Positions 20,162 through 28,987 of a stretch of DNA of 64,000 nucleotides are shown here, in pieces. Each line of letters opens with the position of its first letter. The first letter of the stretch is position 1. The translations under genes and the position numbers were made by a program. Location of the stretch: NCBI RefSeq assembly GCF_008369445.1, contig NZ_VTWH01000001.1, positions 124,001 to 188,000 on the forward strand, given 5' to 3'. A model generated the notes under the pieces. That model did no database searches and was not told the DNA's origin. It saw only the letters and a program-made list of their open reading frames with translations. The DNA is from Aureimonas fodinaquatilis (GTDB lineage Bacteria; Pseudomonadota; Alphaproteobacteria; Rhizobiales; Rhizobiaceae).

Positions 20162-21102
20162 GCCTGCGTCCTCACCAGATCAATGAATATGTCTTCCAGT
20201 GTGCTTTGCCGTGTCTCCAGGTCACGCAGCCGCAATCCTGCATCATCCAGCGCGCGCAACAATGCGGTGATGCCGGTTCGCTCATGGCCGGTTTTGTAGG
20301 TGTAGGTCAGGCTGGCACCGTCATCTGCCAGCAGCAATCCGAACTCTGCCAGTTGCGGCGGAACTGCATCGATGGCCGTTTGCAGGTGCACGGTCAGTTC
20401 CTTGCGGCCCAGCTTTTCCATCAAGGCGGCTTTTTCTTCCACCAGGATCAGCTCACCTTTGCGGATAACGCCAACCCGGTCGGCCATTTCCTGTGCTTCT
20501 TCGATATAGTGGGTCGTCAGAAAAATTGTGACACCCGAATTGCGCAGATCCTGAACAACTCGCCACATGTCGCGTCGCAGTTCCACGTCCACGCCGGCGG
20601 TCGGCTCATCCAGAAACAACAGGTCTGGCTCATGTGCCAGCGCTTTTGCGATCAACACCCGCCGCTTCATGCCGCCCGAAAGAGTCATGATTTTCGAATC
20701 ACGCTTGTCCCAGAGTGTCAGGTCTTTCAGAACCTTCTCCACATAGGCGTCATTGCGCTTCTTGCCGAAAAGGCCGCGGGTGAAGCTGACAGTTGCCCAC
20801 ACCGTTTCAAACGCGTCGGCCGTCAGCTCCTGCGGCACAAGTCCAATGATCGAGCGTGCCTGCCGATAGGCCGTTTCAATATCATGGCCGGCCACATGCA
20901 CGCTGCCGCTGCTTGCGCTGGTCAGCCCGCATATAATGCTGATCAGGGTGGTTTTGCCCGCGCCATTCGGGCCGAGCAGAGCGAAGATTTCACCCTTGCG
21001 AATTGCAAGACTGACCGGCTTCAACGCTGTGAAACCGTTGGAATAAGTCTTGCCGACATTGTCGATAGTGAGGATCGGCTGCATGGAAGCTCCGGCGTTC
21101 AT
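20158..21102 (-). CDS. ABC transporter ATP-binding protein (DrrA/NodI type)
   Basis: ATPase of 314 residues. Walker A is [12 protein letters not shown], the Q-loop VPQEL, the signature [15 protein letters not shown], Walker [13 protein letters not shown], and the switch His lies in [10 protein letters not shown]. The C-terminal extension after about residue 220 is typical of DrrA/CcmA-like exporters. GGAG precedes the ATG at 21102. It is translationally coupled to the permease. Confidence 0.9.
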   Translation of the reverse strand: MNAGASMQPILTIDNVGKTYSNGFTALKPVSLAIRKGEIFALLGPNGAGKTTLISIICGLTSASSGSVHVAGHDIETAYRQARSIIGLVPQELTADAFETVWATVSFTRGLFGKKRNDAYVEKVLKDLTLWDKRDSKIMTLSGGMKRRVLIAKALAHEPDLLFLDEPTAGVDVELRRDMWRVVQDLRNSGVTIFLTTHYIEEAQEMADRVGVIRKGELILVEEKAALMEKLGRKELTVHLQTAIDAVPPQLAEFGLLLADDGASLTYTYKTGHERTGITALLRALDDAGLRLRDLETRQSTLEDIFIDLVRTQA

Positions 21103-21175
21103 TCAAGAACTCCTACTTGATCTTTCGCGGCCGGGATAGTTTTAACTATCTTCCTGACGGGGGACGAATCCACAT

Positions 21176-21334
21176 ATGACCAAAGTACTGTCCGTTCTGC
21201 TGATCATTGCCATGATCGTGCAACTTGTGCGGCCAATCGGCCTGCCGGGTCTGCGGCGGAGAAGTGACTTCTGGAAGATTGCGGTGTTCGCGCTGGTGGT
21301 CTTTGGCCTTGCGGCTCTGATCCGCCCGCAATAG
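21176..21334 (+). CDS. Small predicted membrane protein, 52 residues
   Basis: Small frame starting MTKVLSVLLIIAMIVQLVRP and ending LIRPQ. It has two hydrophobic segments (about residues 4-17 and 36-49) separated by a basic loop GLRRRSDFWK. A GGGGGA sequence lies about 11 nt before the ATG. Codon use resembles its neighbours, and the frame fills the space between the divergent ABC operon and the riboswitch. I do not recognise the family. It could be a chance frame. Confidence 0.5.
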   Translation: MTKVLSVLLIIAMIVQLVRPIGLPGLRRRSDFWKIAVFALVVFGLAALIRPQ

Positions 21335-21399
21335 GCGCTGTCCAGGCTGGCGCTGCTATACCTTGTTGACAGTGCAACTGTGATTTTCCATGATTGCGG

Positions 21400-21572
21400 C
21401 GGAACTGGTTTCACCGTCAGGTGAATGAAAAGGGAATGCGGTGCGGCCATCTGGCCAATGCCGCAACTGCCCCCGCAACTGTAGCCGTTGAGCGGTCTTC
21501 ATTTATGCCACTGGCCAAAAGCCGGGAAGGTGGAAGAAACGCGATGAAACGGAAGTCAGGAGACCTGCCAAT
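21400..21572 (+). promoter_or_regulatory. Cobalamin riboswitch upstream of the B12 uptake operon
   Basis: Plus-strand order: AAGGGAATGCGGTGCGGCC, GCAACTGCCCCCGCAACTGT, GCCACTGGCC, GCCGGGAAGGTGG, then the B12 box AAGTCAGGAGACCTGCC. The 130-nt leader that follows contains GCCCTgaacAGGGC (21670-21683), whose CCCT could alternatively pair with the GAGGG ribosome site at 21695-21699. Confidence 0.95.
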
Positions 21573-21706
21573 TCCAGTCACCTTTGCTGGATTACGGGGT
21601 GTGATCTGGCGCGGCCGTCCGTAGCGGTGACATGTTCATCGTCTGCGGAGGCAATCTTCCCGGACATTTTGCCCTGAACAGGGCGATTGAATGCGAGGGA
21701 ACTTGC

Positions 21707-22783
21707 GTGAGAAAATCTTTGACGGCCGTGCTTGCCACGGCCTTTCTGACATTGGGCGCCGCATCTGCGGATCCGGTTGCACTGACAGACCAGCGCGGCA
21801 GGCAGTTTGAGCTGGCCGAGCCCGCCAGCCGCATTGTGGTGATTCCGCTGCCCATGGCATCCGTGGTTATGGCGCTGGATGGCAGTTCAGACCGGCTGGT
21901 GGCCATTCACCCTTCCGCTCGCAAATCTGTTGAGGAAGGCTTCCTTGGCAAAGTCTTTCCGGGCGCTCTGGAGCTTTCGACGGACGTGACAAGGGGCGGG
22001 CAGTTCACCCCCAATCTGGAAAGCATTCTTGCGCTGGAGCCGGATGCCGTGATCCAATGGCGTGAGCCGGATAATCTGCTGGAGCCGCTGGATTCCGCCG
22101 GGCTGAATGCCATTGGCCTGATCAACAGTCCGCCAAATGAAGAGATCAACCAGCAGAACCTTGCCATTGTTGCAAAGCTGATTGGCAGGCAGGACCGGCT
22201 GGAGCAGGTGCTGGCCTGGCATGATGCGGCTTTGGCAAGCGTTCAAGGCGTAACGGATGGGATGGAGCCGGGTTTGCGGCCCAAGGCCATGTATCTCCAC
22301 GCCGCTGAAGAACGCTTTCGCCCGGCGGGAGCCAATGTATATCAGGATTTCTGGCTTACGCTTGCGGGTGGCACCAATGTTGCAGCGGCTGAGCTGCGAG
22401 GCATGAGCGCAGAGGTGAATGCCGAGCAGATTCTGGCATGGAACCCCGACGTTATTATTCTGGGCGCGTTTGATGCCGCAACACCCGCCGATATTGCTGC
22501 CAATCCTTTGCTGGCCGAGACTTCAGCAGTGAAAAACAAGCGCGTCTACAAAATGCCGCATGGCGGTTATCGCTGGGATCCGGGCAGCCATGAATCACAT
22601 CTGACAATGCAATGGGCTGCCATGGTGATGCACCCGGAAGAGTTTGACTTCGACCTGCGGCAAGCCATGCGTGACAGCTACCGGTTCTTCTACAACCACG
22701 CACTGACCGAAGATGAGATCGATCAGATTCTGGCATTGAATGAAAATGCCGGAATGGCCGGGTATGACCGTTTCACGCGCTAG
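21707..22783 (+). CDS. Periplasmic corrinoid-binding protein of an ABC transporter
   Basis: Periplasmic binding protein of about 358 residues, BtuF/FecB (PeriplaBP type III) family. The GTG at 21707 follows GAGGGAAC and begins a signal peptide (RKSLTAVLATAFLTLGAASA), whereas the in-frame ATG at 21632 has no ribosome site. Typical segments are DQRGRQFELAEPASRIVV, SILALEPDAVIQW and ILAWNPDVIILGAF. Siderophore binders share this fold; the riboswitch in its leader makes a corrinoid the likely ligand. The stop lies 20 nt inside the permease gene. Confidence 0.88.
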   Translation: MRKSLTAVLATAFLTLGAASADPVALTDQRGRQFELAEPASRIVVIPLPMASVVMALDGSSDRLVAIHPSARKSVEEGFLGKVFPGALELSTDVTRGGQFTPNLESILALEPDAVIQWREPDNLLEPLDSAGLNAIGLINSPPNEEINQQNLAIVAKLIGRQDRLEQVLAWHDAALASVQGVTDGMEPGLRPKAMYLHAAEERFRPAGANVYQDFWLTLAGGTNVAAAELRGMSAEVNAEQILAWNPDVIILGAFDAATPADIAANPLLAETSAVKNKRVYKMPHGGYRWDPGSHESHLTMQWAAMVMHPEEFDFDLRQAMRDSYRFFYNHALTEDEIDQILALNENAGMAGYDRFTR

Positions 22784-23822
22784 AGCAGTGTTTGGCAGCG
22801 GCTTCAGATACGGACCAGGTGCCGGGGCGGAATGGGCGCTGTTTGCGCTTGTTCCGCTAGCCATGATCGTTTGTCTTGGTCTCGGGCGGATTGCCCTGTC
22901 ACCAGCGGAGGTGATGTCGGCATTGTTCACCGCATCTGGTTTGACGGAAGGAGCGCCCAGCCTGCACCAGACAGTGATTATGAATGCGCGGCTGCCACGT
23001 ATGCTGGCTGCCGCCTGCACTGGCGCCGGGCTTGGCTGCGCTGGCGCGGTCCTGCAGGGCATTTTTCGCAACCCGCTGGTGGGTCCGCAAACAATTGGTG
23101 TGTTGAGCGGTGCCGGGCTGGGCGGTTCGCTGATGATCTTTCTGGGTGCCGGGCCACTGTTGATGCTGGCATCGGCCTTCGGCTTTGGTTTTGTAGCCGT
23201 GCTGCTGGCCATGCTTCTGGCGCGTATGGGCGGAACAATCAGCATTCTGATGCTGGTTCTGGCGGGAATTGTCATTTCTGCCTTTTGCGCGGCGCTGACA
23301 ACCATGCTGCAATTTTTCGCAGATCCCGAGCGACAATTGCCGCATCTTGTTTTCTGGCTGATGGGCAGCTTTGCGCAGGTGCGGGCCTTCGATGTGTGGT
23401 GGGTGTTTCTTGTCATTCTGCCCACAATCATCCTTCTGATCGGTCATGCCGGGTTGATCGACATTCTGGCCAGTGGTGATGATGAGGCTGAAGCGATGGG
23501 CGTGCCGGTTGCCCGGCTGCGCAGGCGACTTTTGCTGCTGGTTGCCGCCATTTGCGCCGCGGTGGTTTCCATTGCGGGCATTATCGGCTGGGTGGGGTTG
23601 ATCGTGCCGCATCTTGCACGATTCATCGTTGGCACCGGGCACCGCGCCGTTCTGCCTGCCTCGGCGGCGCTGGGTGCGGCATTTCTGGTGTGCATCGACA
23701 CATTCTGTCGAACAGCAACCGCAGCCGAATTTCCGATTGGCGCGGTAACGGCTCTCATTGGCGCACCGCTGTTCATGGCACTGCTCTGGCGCAGCAAAAG
23801 CCGGGAGTGGAGCCATGATTGA
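22764..23822 (+). CDS. FecCD/BtuC-family ABC permease
   Basis: Inner-membrane permease of about 352 residues with the FecCD landmarks: LPRMLAAACTGAGLGCAGAV, FRNPLVGPQTIGVLSGAGLG, FWLMGSF and GIIGWVGLIVPHLARFIVGT, the segment that contacts the ATPase. I start at ATG 22764, which overlaps the binding-protein gene by 20 nt; ATGs at 22740 and 22746 are less likely. With its neighbours it forms a BtuCDF-type importer. Confidence 0.92.
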   Translation: MTVSRARAVFGSGFRYGPGAGAEWALFALVPLAMIVCLGLGRIALSPAEVMSALFTASGLTEGAPSLHQTVIMNARLPRMLAAACTGAGLGCAGAVLQGIFRNPLVGPQTIGVLSGAGLGGSLMIFLGAGPLLMLASAFGFGFVAVLLAMLLARMGGTISILMLVLAGIVISAFCAALTTMLQFFADPERQLPHLVFWLMGSFAQVRAFDVWWVFLVILPTIILLIGHAGLIDILASGDDEAEAMGVPVARLRRRLLLLVAAICAAVVSIAGIIGWVGLIVPHLARFIVGTGHRAVLPASAALGAAFLVCIDTFCRTATAAEFPIGAVTALIGAPLFMALLWRSKSREWSHD

Positions 23823-24558
23823 GGCCGCTGGCATCGGGTTCAACATTGCAGATCGCTGGCTCTGGCGAAATCTTTCACTGTCGCTGCAACCCGGTGAATG
23901 CCTTGCGGTTCTGGGTCCGAACGGTGCTGGGAAATCAACCTTGTTTCGCGCGCTTCTGGGGCTTTGCCCCGTGGCAGAGGGCGTGGTGCTGCGCAGCGGC
24001 GCAGTTGGCTATGTGCCGCAAAAAAGCGCCATCAGTATGGATTTCACTGTGGCGGAAGTTGTGGCCATGGCGCGTTCGGCCAAAAAGGGATTGTTTTCCA
24101 GCCTTGGCTCTGCCGACTGGCTGGCAGTTGAGCAAGCGCTTGCCACAACCGGCATGGCCGATTTTGCCAAACGCCCGTTTCAAAAGCTCAGCGGTGGTGA
24201 GCGGCAGATGGTGTTGATAGCCCGGGCGCTGGCCACAGATGCACGAGTGCTGATTCTGGATGAACCATGTTCCAGCCTGGATCTGGACCGGCAGGCGCTT
24301 GTGCTTGGCTTGCTCAGGCGACTGACTGGCCGGAGCCAGTTGAGCATACTGTTTTCCACCCACAATCCCGATCATGCCTTTGCCATAGCTGACCGGTCCT
24401 TGCTGCTGGACCGTCATGCCGGATTTACACTTGGTCCCACGCATGACGTGCTGACCGAGGCGGCTTTATCGCATCTCTATTCAGTGAAGGTCTGCCTGTC
24501 GGACTGGCAAAACGGCACGCAAATTCACCGCAACATGCTGATTTCTTACGAAAGATGA
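23815..24558 (+). CDS. BtuD/FecE-family ABC ATP-binding protein
   Basis: ATPase of about 247 residues: Walker A GPNGAGKSTLFRAL, Q-loop VPQKS, signature KLSGGERQMVLIARAL, Walker B VLILDEPCSSLDLD, switch His FSTHNPDHA. The ATG at 23815 overlaps the permease stop by 8 nt. Its own stop overlaps the next gene by 4 nt (ATGA). Confidence 0.92.
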   Translation: MIEAAGIGFNIADRWLWRNLSLSLQPGECLAVLGPNGAGKSTLFRALLGLCPVAEGVVLRSGAVGYVPQKSAISMDFTVAEVVAMARSAKKGLFSSLGSADWLAVEQALATTGMADFAKRPFQKLSGGERQMVLIARALATDARVLILDEPCSSLDLDRQALVLGLLRRLTGRSQLSILFSTHNPDHAFAIADRSLLLDRHAGFTLGPTHDVLTEAALSHLYSVKVCLSDWQNGTQIHRNMLISYER

Positions 24559-25475
24559 GCCCTATGAAATTGAACGTCGCACAGGCAGGCATGTGTTTCG
24601 GCATAGAGCGGGCCTATAAAATGACCGACAGGCTGGCGGCAAAAACACCGCGCCTGCATGCGGGCCACAAATGCTCGGGCGAGCATAAAAATGCCGATTG
24701 GGACACGTTCAACCGTATTGAGCGGGGCGACAAGGTTTTGCTTGAGCGCTACCCCAATCTCAAAAAGCTGACCATTGTTCACGATGATTCAGAATTGAGC
24801 GACGGCGATGAACTGGCCATTGGCTATCACGGTTTTACCCCCGAGCGGATGGCCGATTTGCGCCAGCGTGGCGTTAAACTGCACGACTATATGTGCCCTT
24901 TCATCTCGCGAATGCATGACACTGCAGAAAAACTGGCCGGTGAGGGGTTTGATATCATTGCCTTTGGCAAGCTGCTGAACCACCACACAACCTTTTGCCA
25001 GCGTGCTGCCGAGCGATTGGGCCGGGTTGGCCTGATTGCCGAAGACATTGATGAAATTGATGCGCTGCTGGACGACCCGGCGCGAAACTGGGCCTGCGTC
25101 GGGCAGGTGACCGGCAATGTCGAGAAATGGACCCGGTTTGCGCAAGCGTTGAAGCTGCGCGGTATACCCATTCATCTGGTGGACACGGTGTGCACCGACT
25201 CGCACGACCGCCAAGGCGAAGCCAGACGGCTGGCGGCTGCGTCTGACATCGTGGTTCTGGTGGACGATGGCGGCGGCGCATCCATAAGCGTGCTGGAAGC
25301 GGTGCAGAGCGCCAATGAGCGGGTGTACAGAACCGGTACGAACATGCCGTTGCAACGCCAGTGGTTTGAAGGTGTTACCTCTGTTGCTGTTGTTGGCGGG
25401 ATTATGGTTCCGTCGTGGGTGCTATCTGAGGTTGCGGAGTCCATTCAAGACATGATGCTCGACACCGCATCTTGA
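24555..25475 (+). CDS. Divergent LytB/IspH-like iron-sulfur protein in the B12 uptake operon
   Basis: Protein of 306 residues with the LytB three-fold layout. Cysteines at about 14 (AGMCFGIERA), 114 (DYMCPFI) and 213 (DTVCTDSHDRQ) match the three [4Fe-4S] ligands of IspH. The IspH catalytic Glu (in E. coli HPEVEG) is not found; that region reads LLNHHTTFCQ. The SxN substrate motif is replaced by VDDGGGASIS, and the GASAP segment by GGIMVPSWV. His92 (GYHGF) and the QVT segment remain. It is therefore probably not the housekeeping HMBPP reductase of isoprenoid synthesis. It overlaps the ATPase stop (ATGA), so it lies under the cobalamin riboswitch; a role in corrinoid handling is inference. ATG 24564 is an alternative start. 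Confidence 0.75.
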   Translation: MSPMKLNVAQAGMCFGIERAYKMTDRLAAKTPRLHAGHKCSGEHKNADWDTFNRIERGDKVLLERYPNLKKLTIVHDDSELSDGDELAIGYHGFTPERMADLRQRGVKLHDYMCPFISRMHDTAEKLAGEGFDIIAFGKLLNHHTTFCQRAAERLGRVGLIAEDIDEIDALLDDPARNWACVGQVTGNVEKWTRFAQALKLRGIPIHLVDTVCTDSHDRQGEARRLAAASDIVVLVDDGGGASISVLEAVQSANERVYRTGTNMPLQRQWFEGVTSVAVVGGIMVPSWVLSEVAESIQDMMLDTAS

Positions 25476-25639
25476 CGGAATTTTCAGAGCTTCCGATTTA
25501 AATGCTCTTCCTCTGCGTCAGGTTTTGGGCAGCAGACTGTCACGCTGGAATTTGACTATGCGGTGCAATCCGGCATACGGCATTAAAAAACCTCTCGTGC
25601 AGGGGTTGAGTTTGGCACTATGATGATGACTGGAAGCTG

Positions 25640-26929
25640 ATGGATCGCATACGCATTCGTGGCGGCAACGCCCTTGTCGGGACGATCCCGATTTCCGGCG
25701 CCAAGAACGCGGCTTTGCCGCTGATGATCGCTGCCTTGTTGACCGATGATACGCTGACTTTGGAAAACGTGCCGCATCTGGCCGATGTGGAGCAACTGAT
25801 TCGCATTCTTGGCAATCATGGCGTTGATTACACGGTGTCCGGCAAACGGCTGGTGCAGAACCCCGCGCAGGGACGCACCATTCACTTTACCGCCCGCACC
25901 ATTGTCGACACCACGGCACCTTATGAGCTCGTTTCCAAAATGCGAGCCAGTTTCTGGGTCATCGGCCCGCTTCTGGCGCGCATGCACAAGGCGCGGGTTT
26001 CACTGCCGGGTGGCTGCGCCATTGGCACACGGCCGGTCAACCTGTTCATCGACGGGCTGCGCGCGCTGGGCGCCACAATTGATATTGATGGCGGCTATGT
26101 CGTTGCAGAAGCCAAAGGCGGGCTCGTTGGCGGGCGGTACAGCTTTCCGAAAGTTTCGGTTGGTGCAACGCATGTCATGTTGATGGCTGCATCGCTGGCG
26201 CGGGGCGAAACCGTTATTGAAAATGCCGCATGTGAGCCGGAAGTGGTGGATCTGGCGGATTGCCTGAACGCCATGGGCGCTCGTATTTCGGGGGCAGGCA
26301 CCCCGACCATCACCATTCAGGGGGTTACTGCCCTTTCCGGCGCGCGCCACCGCGTTCTGCCAGACCGGATAGAAACCGGAACTTACGCGATTGCGGCAGC
26401 CATGGCTGGTGGAGACGTGACGATAGCCGGCACACGAGCCGGGCTTCTGCCGGTTGCGCTGGACGTTTTGCGCCAGGCAGGCGCTGAAGTGACAGAGCTG
26501 GAAGACAGCATACGTATCCGGCGCAATGGCGGCGATATTCTGCCGGTTGATGTGGTGACAGATCCGTTTCCCGGTTTTCCCACTGATCTGCAGGCGCAGT
26601 TCATGGCGCTGATGACTCGCTCCAGCGGCGTGTCGTCCATTACGGAAACGATTTTTGAAAATCGTTTCATGCATGTGCAGGAACTGGCGCGGCTAGGTGC
26701 CCGCATATCACTGTCCGGCCAGGTGGCAAAGGTTGAGGGCGTGAAACGCCTTGCCGGAGCGCCGGTTATGGCCACGGATTTGCGTGCTTCGGTTTCACTG
26801 GTTATTGCTGGTCTGGTGGCGGAGGGTGAAACCACCGTCAATCGCGTGTACCATCTCGATCGCGGGTTTGAGCGGCTTGAAGAAAAGCTGGTTGCCTGCG
26901 GCGCGGAGGTGGAAAGAATCTCGGGCTGA
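25640..26929 (+). CDS. murA: UDP-N-acetylglucosamine 1-carboxyvinyltransferase
   Basis: First committed step of peptidoglycan synthesis: it transfers enolpyruvate from PEP to UDP-GlcNAc. The 429 residues start [20 protein letters not shown], with the GAKNAAL substrate motif. The catalytic Cys is in [11 protein letters not shown], the fosfomycin-sensitive form. [11 protein letters not shown] and [16 protein letters not shown] also match. The 164-nt gap before it has no recognised element. Confidence 0.97.
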   Translation: MDRIRIRGGNALVGTIPISGAKNAALPLMIAALLTDDTLTLENVPHLADVEQLIRILGNHGVDYTVSGKRLVQNPAQGRTIHFTARTIVDTTAPYELVSKMRASFWVIGPLLARMHKARVSLPGGCAIGTRPVNLFIDGLRALGATIDIDGGYVVAEAKGGLVGGRYSFPKVSVGATHVMLMAASLARGETVIENAACEPEVVDLADCLNAMGARISGAGTPTITIQGVTALSGARHRVLPDRIETGTYAIAAAMAGGDVTIAGTRAGLLPVALDVLRQAGAEVTELEDSIRIRRNGGDILPVDVVTDPFPGFPTDLQAQFMALMTRSSGVSSITETIFENRFMHVQELARLGARISLSGQVAKVEGVKRLAGAPVMATDLRASVSLVIAGLVAEGETTVNRVYHLDRGFERLEEKLVACGAEVERISG

Positions 26930-27040
26930 GAGTGGTTTGCATTCTTTCGCCTTGCATTTTTTCTCGATCCGCACGATTTAGTGCGCACATTCAGTCATTC
27001 CCGCTGACTGCCGCTTGCCGGAAGTTGGCTTATTTTTGAT

Positions 27041-27062
27041 CCGGCGCGCTCAGACGCGCCGG
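27041..27062 (+). promoter_or_regulatory. GC-rich hairpin upstream of infA
   Basis: CCGGCGCG (27041-27048) and CGCGCCGG (27055-27062) form a perfect 8-bp stem with loop CTCAGA, 26 nt before the infA ATG. No T-run follows, so it is more likely a leader structure than a murA terminator. Confidence 0.45.
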
Positions 27063-27088
27063 CCCTCGTTCCAAGGTCAGGACCACGC

Positions 27089-27307
27089 ATGGCGAAGGAA
27101 GAAGTTCTTGAGTTTCCCGGAGTCGTTATCGAGCTTTTGCCGAACGCGACTTTCCGCATCAAGCTCGAGAACGATCATGAAATTATTGCTCACACGGCAG
27201 GGCGCATGCGCAAGAATCGCATTCGCGTTTTGACAGGCGATAAGGTGCTTGTCGAAATGACACCGTATGATCTGAGCAAAGGGCGCATCACCTACCGCTT
27301 CAAGTAG
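27089..27307 (+). CDS. infA: Translation initiation factor IF-1
   Basis: Single OB-fold protein of 72 residues that binds the ribosomal A site during initiation. Matches the family throughout: [19 protein letters not shown], the [19 protein letters not shown] core and the C-terminal RITYRFK. AAGGTCAGGA precedes the ATG. It is followed after 16 nt by maf, forming an infA-maf-yacG run common in Hyphomicrobiales. Confidence 0.97.
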   Translation: MAKEEVLEFPGVVIELLPNATFRIKLENDHEIIAHTAGRMRKNRIRVLTGDKVLVEMTPYDLSKGRITYRFK

Positions 27308-27323
27308 GGTTTGCGACGCGCTC

Positions 27324-27941
27324 ATGGACAAACAACTGCATCTGGTTCTTGCCTCTGCCTCTCCGCGCCGTCTGGCTCTTCTGCAGCAGGTGGGCGTAGA
27401 GCCTGAGCGTCTGTTGCCGGCAGAGCTGGACGAAACGCCCGAGCGCGCCGAACACCCGCGCTCTCTGGCAAAGCGACTTAGCCGCGGCAAGGCGGAAACC
27501 GCTGGACGTATGCTGCAGACGCTGGGCGATACTGCCGGGCGCTATGTTCTGGCGGCGGATACGGTGGTTGCAGTTGGCCGGCGCATTATTCCAAAAGCAG
27601 AGTTGATAGAAGAAGCGCATGACAATCTGCGCATTCTTTCCGGCCGAACGCACCGGGTTTATACCGGCATTTGCCTGCTGACACCTTCGGGCAAGCTGCG
27701 TCAGCGGCTGGTGGAAACGCGGGTGCGTTTCAAGCGGCTGACACGCGATGATATTGACCGTTATCTGGCCAGTGGCGAGTGGCGGGGCAAAGCTGGCGGC
27801 TATGCCATCCAGGGGCGCGCGGGCGGCTTTGTTGTCCGGATGATTGGCTCTTACAGCAATGTTGTTGGGTTGCCGCTGTATGAAACGCTTACGCTTCTGG
27901 AAGGCGAAGGCTTTGTTGCTGCACCGGGGCCGGTGGAATGA
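27324..27941 (+). CDS. maf: Maf-family nucleotide pyrophosphatase
   Basis: House-cleaning nucleoside triphosphate pyrophosphatase of 205 residues that removes non-canonical or modified nucleotides. Motifs: [16 protein letters not shown] at the N-terminus, [27 protein letters not shown], and [20 protein letters not shown]. The stop overlaps the yacG ATG (ATGA). Confidence 0.93.
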   Translation: MDKQLHLVLASASPRRLALLQQVGVEPERLLPAELDETPERAEHPRSLAKRLSRGKAETAGRMLQTLGDTAGRYVLAADTVVAVGRRIIPKAELIEEAHDNLRILSGRTHRVYTGICLLTPSGKLRQRLVETRVRFKRLTRDDIDRYLASGEWRGKAGGYAIQGRAGGFVVRMIGSYSNVVGLPLYETLTLLEGEGFVAAPGPVE

Positions 27942-28126
27942 CCGGGGAGGTGACGCCGTTGCGCGTCAAGCGCAATTGCCCCGAATGTTCCCGCCCGTCT
28001 GTACGGGCGACTTATCCGTTCTGTTCTCCACGTTGCAAGGCGGTTGACCTCAACCGCTGGCTATCGGGCTCCTATGTCATACCCGGCAGCGAGGAAGAGC
28101 CGTCCACTCCGGAAGACAATGACTAA
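27938..28126 (+). CDS. yacG: DNA gyrase inhibitor / zinc protein YacG
   Basis: Zinc-ribbon protein of 62 residues. The four zinc ligands are in NCPECSRP and [12 protein letters not shown], followed by the family motif [12 protein letters not shown] and an acidic tail. E. coli YacG inhibits gyrase by binding GyrB. It overlaps maf by 4 nt and is immediately followed by repeat copy B. Confidence 0.93.
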   Translation: MTGEVTPLRVKRNCPECSRPSVRATYPFCSPRCKAVDLNRWLSGSYVIPGSEEEPSTPEDND

Positions 28127-28225
28127 AGCATTTTTCGTTGAAACGGCCACGTTTCAACGGCAAGACAATGCGCCAAAGCAGAGAGTAAAGCCGTTTCGGG
28201 CGATCATAAGTTCGCCTGAAATGGC
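28127..28225 (+). repeat. Dispersed bipartite palindromic repeat, copy B
   Basis: Best example of the family. The 5' flank AAGCATTTTTC is followed by a first palindrome, GTTGAAACG (28137-28145) / CGTTTCAAC (28150-28158). The linker GGCAAGACAATGCGCCAAAG leads to a second hairpin, GCCGTTTCGGGCGA (28190-28203) / TCGCCTGAAATGGC (28212-28225), pairing over 14 bp with two G-U. It fills the gap between convergent yacG and the hydrolase, touching the latter's stop codon, and may serve as a bidirectional 3' end. Consensus 5' part: RAGCAYTTYCCGTTGAAACG. Confidence 0.8.
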
Positions 28226-28987
28226 CTAAAGAAGATTTTTCACTGCCTCTTCCATGCGGGCAAGATCTTCATCCCGCGACAGGCGGTGGTCGCCATCCTT
28301 CACCAGGGTCAGCACCACACCATCACCGGGCAGATGCTCCGTCAGTTCCAGCGCGTGGGTGTAGGGCACATCGGGGTCAGCCATTCCCTGTATGATGTGC
28401 ACGGGGCAGCCGGTGTCGATTGGCCCGGTCATCAGGCTCTGGGTCAATCCGTCCTGCATCAGCTTTTGTGTATAGATGGTCGGCTCAGGTGAATATTCCG
28501 ATGCGCGCGCAACATAGCCCTGACCAACCAGATCTTCGCGTTCACGCTGGGTTAGGGAGGGCTCAACCAGCTTTGTTGTAAAGTCTGGCGCGGGGGCCAG
28601 CAGCAGCATGGCATTGACGCGGCCGGCAAGCTGGCGGGCCAGAAGCAGGCTGATCCAGCCGCCCATGGATGAGCCGACAAGAATCAGGGGGCCACTGGTG
28701 CGTGCCTCAATCATGGCGCGGGCGTCCGCGGTCCATTGCGATATCGTGCCATCGACAAAGCGCCCATCTGATTCGCCGTGGCCGGAATAGTCAAAGCGCA
28801 GATAGGAACGGCCATTGCTCTGACAGAATTCGGCCAGCCTCTCTGCTTTGGAGCCGCGCATGTCGGACCTGAAGCCGCCCAGCCAGACGATGGTTGGCCC
28901 ATCACCGACCACTTGCAGAAATGCCAGACGGTGGGAGCCATTGTCGCTTTTTACAGTCAAAAAGTCGGCGGGAGGTACGTGAGACAT
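28226..28987 (-). CDS. Alpha/beta hydrolase
   Basis: Soluble hydrolase of about 253 residues. The nucleophile elbow is VGSSMGG (Ser), the acid is in GMADPDVPY (Asp), and the base in KDGDHRLSRDED (His); LRFDYSGHGESDG precedes the elbow. It resembles the ABHD10/palmitoyl-thioesterase group, but the substrate is unknown. I start at ATG 28987 (MSHVPPADF); the frame is open to 29107 without a ribosome site. Confidence 0.85.
   Translation of the reverse strand: MSHVPPADFLTVKSDNGSHRLAFLQVVGDGPTIVWLGGFRSDMRGSKAERLAEFCQSNGRSYLRFDYSGHGESDGRFVDGTISQWTADARAMIEARTSGPLILVGSSMGGWISLLLARQLAGRVNAMLLLAPAPDFTTKLVEPSLTQREREDLVGQGYVARASEYSPEPTIYTQKLMQDGLTQSLMTGPIDTGCPVHIIQGMADPDVPYTHALELTEHLPGDGVVLTLVKDGDHRLSRDEDLARMEEAVKNLL

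Noticed and set aside
19400-21102. ABC-2 exporter as part of the B12 uptake system
   Set aside because: It is an exporter-type pair (DrrA/NodJ-like) with no riboswitch of its own; proximity alone is not enough.
24555-25475. Plain annotation as ispH, the housekeeping HMBPP reductase
   Set aside because: The Fe-S cysteines match, but the catalytic Glu and the SxN and GASAP substrate motifs do not, and the gene is in a B12 uptake operon.
28127-28225. CRISPR array formed by the repeated palindromes
   Set aside because: Copies are single, far apart, in both orientations and without regular spacers or cas genes.
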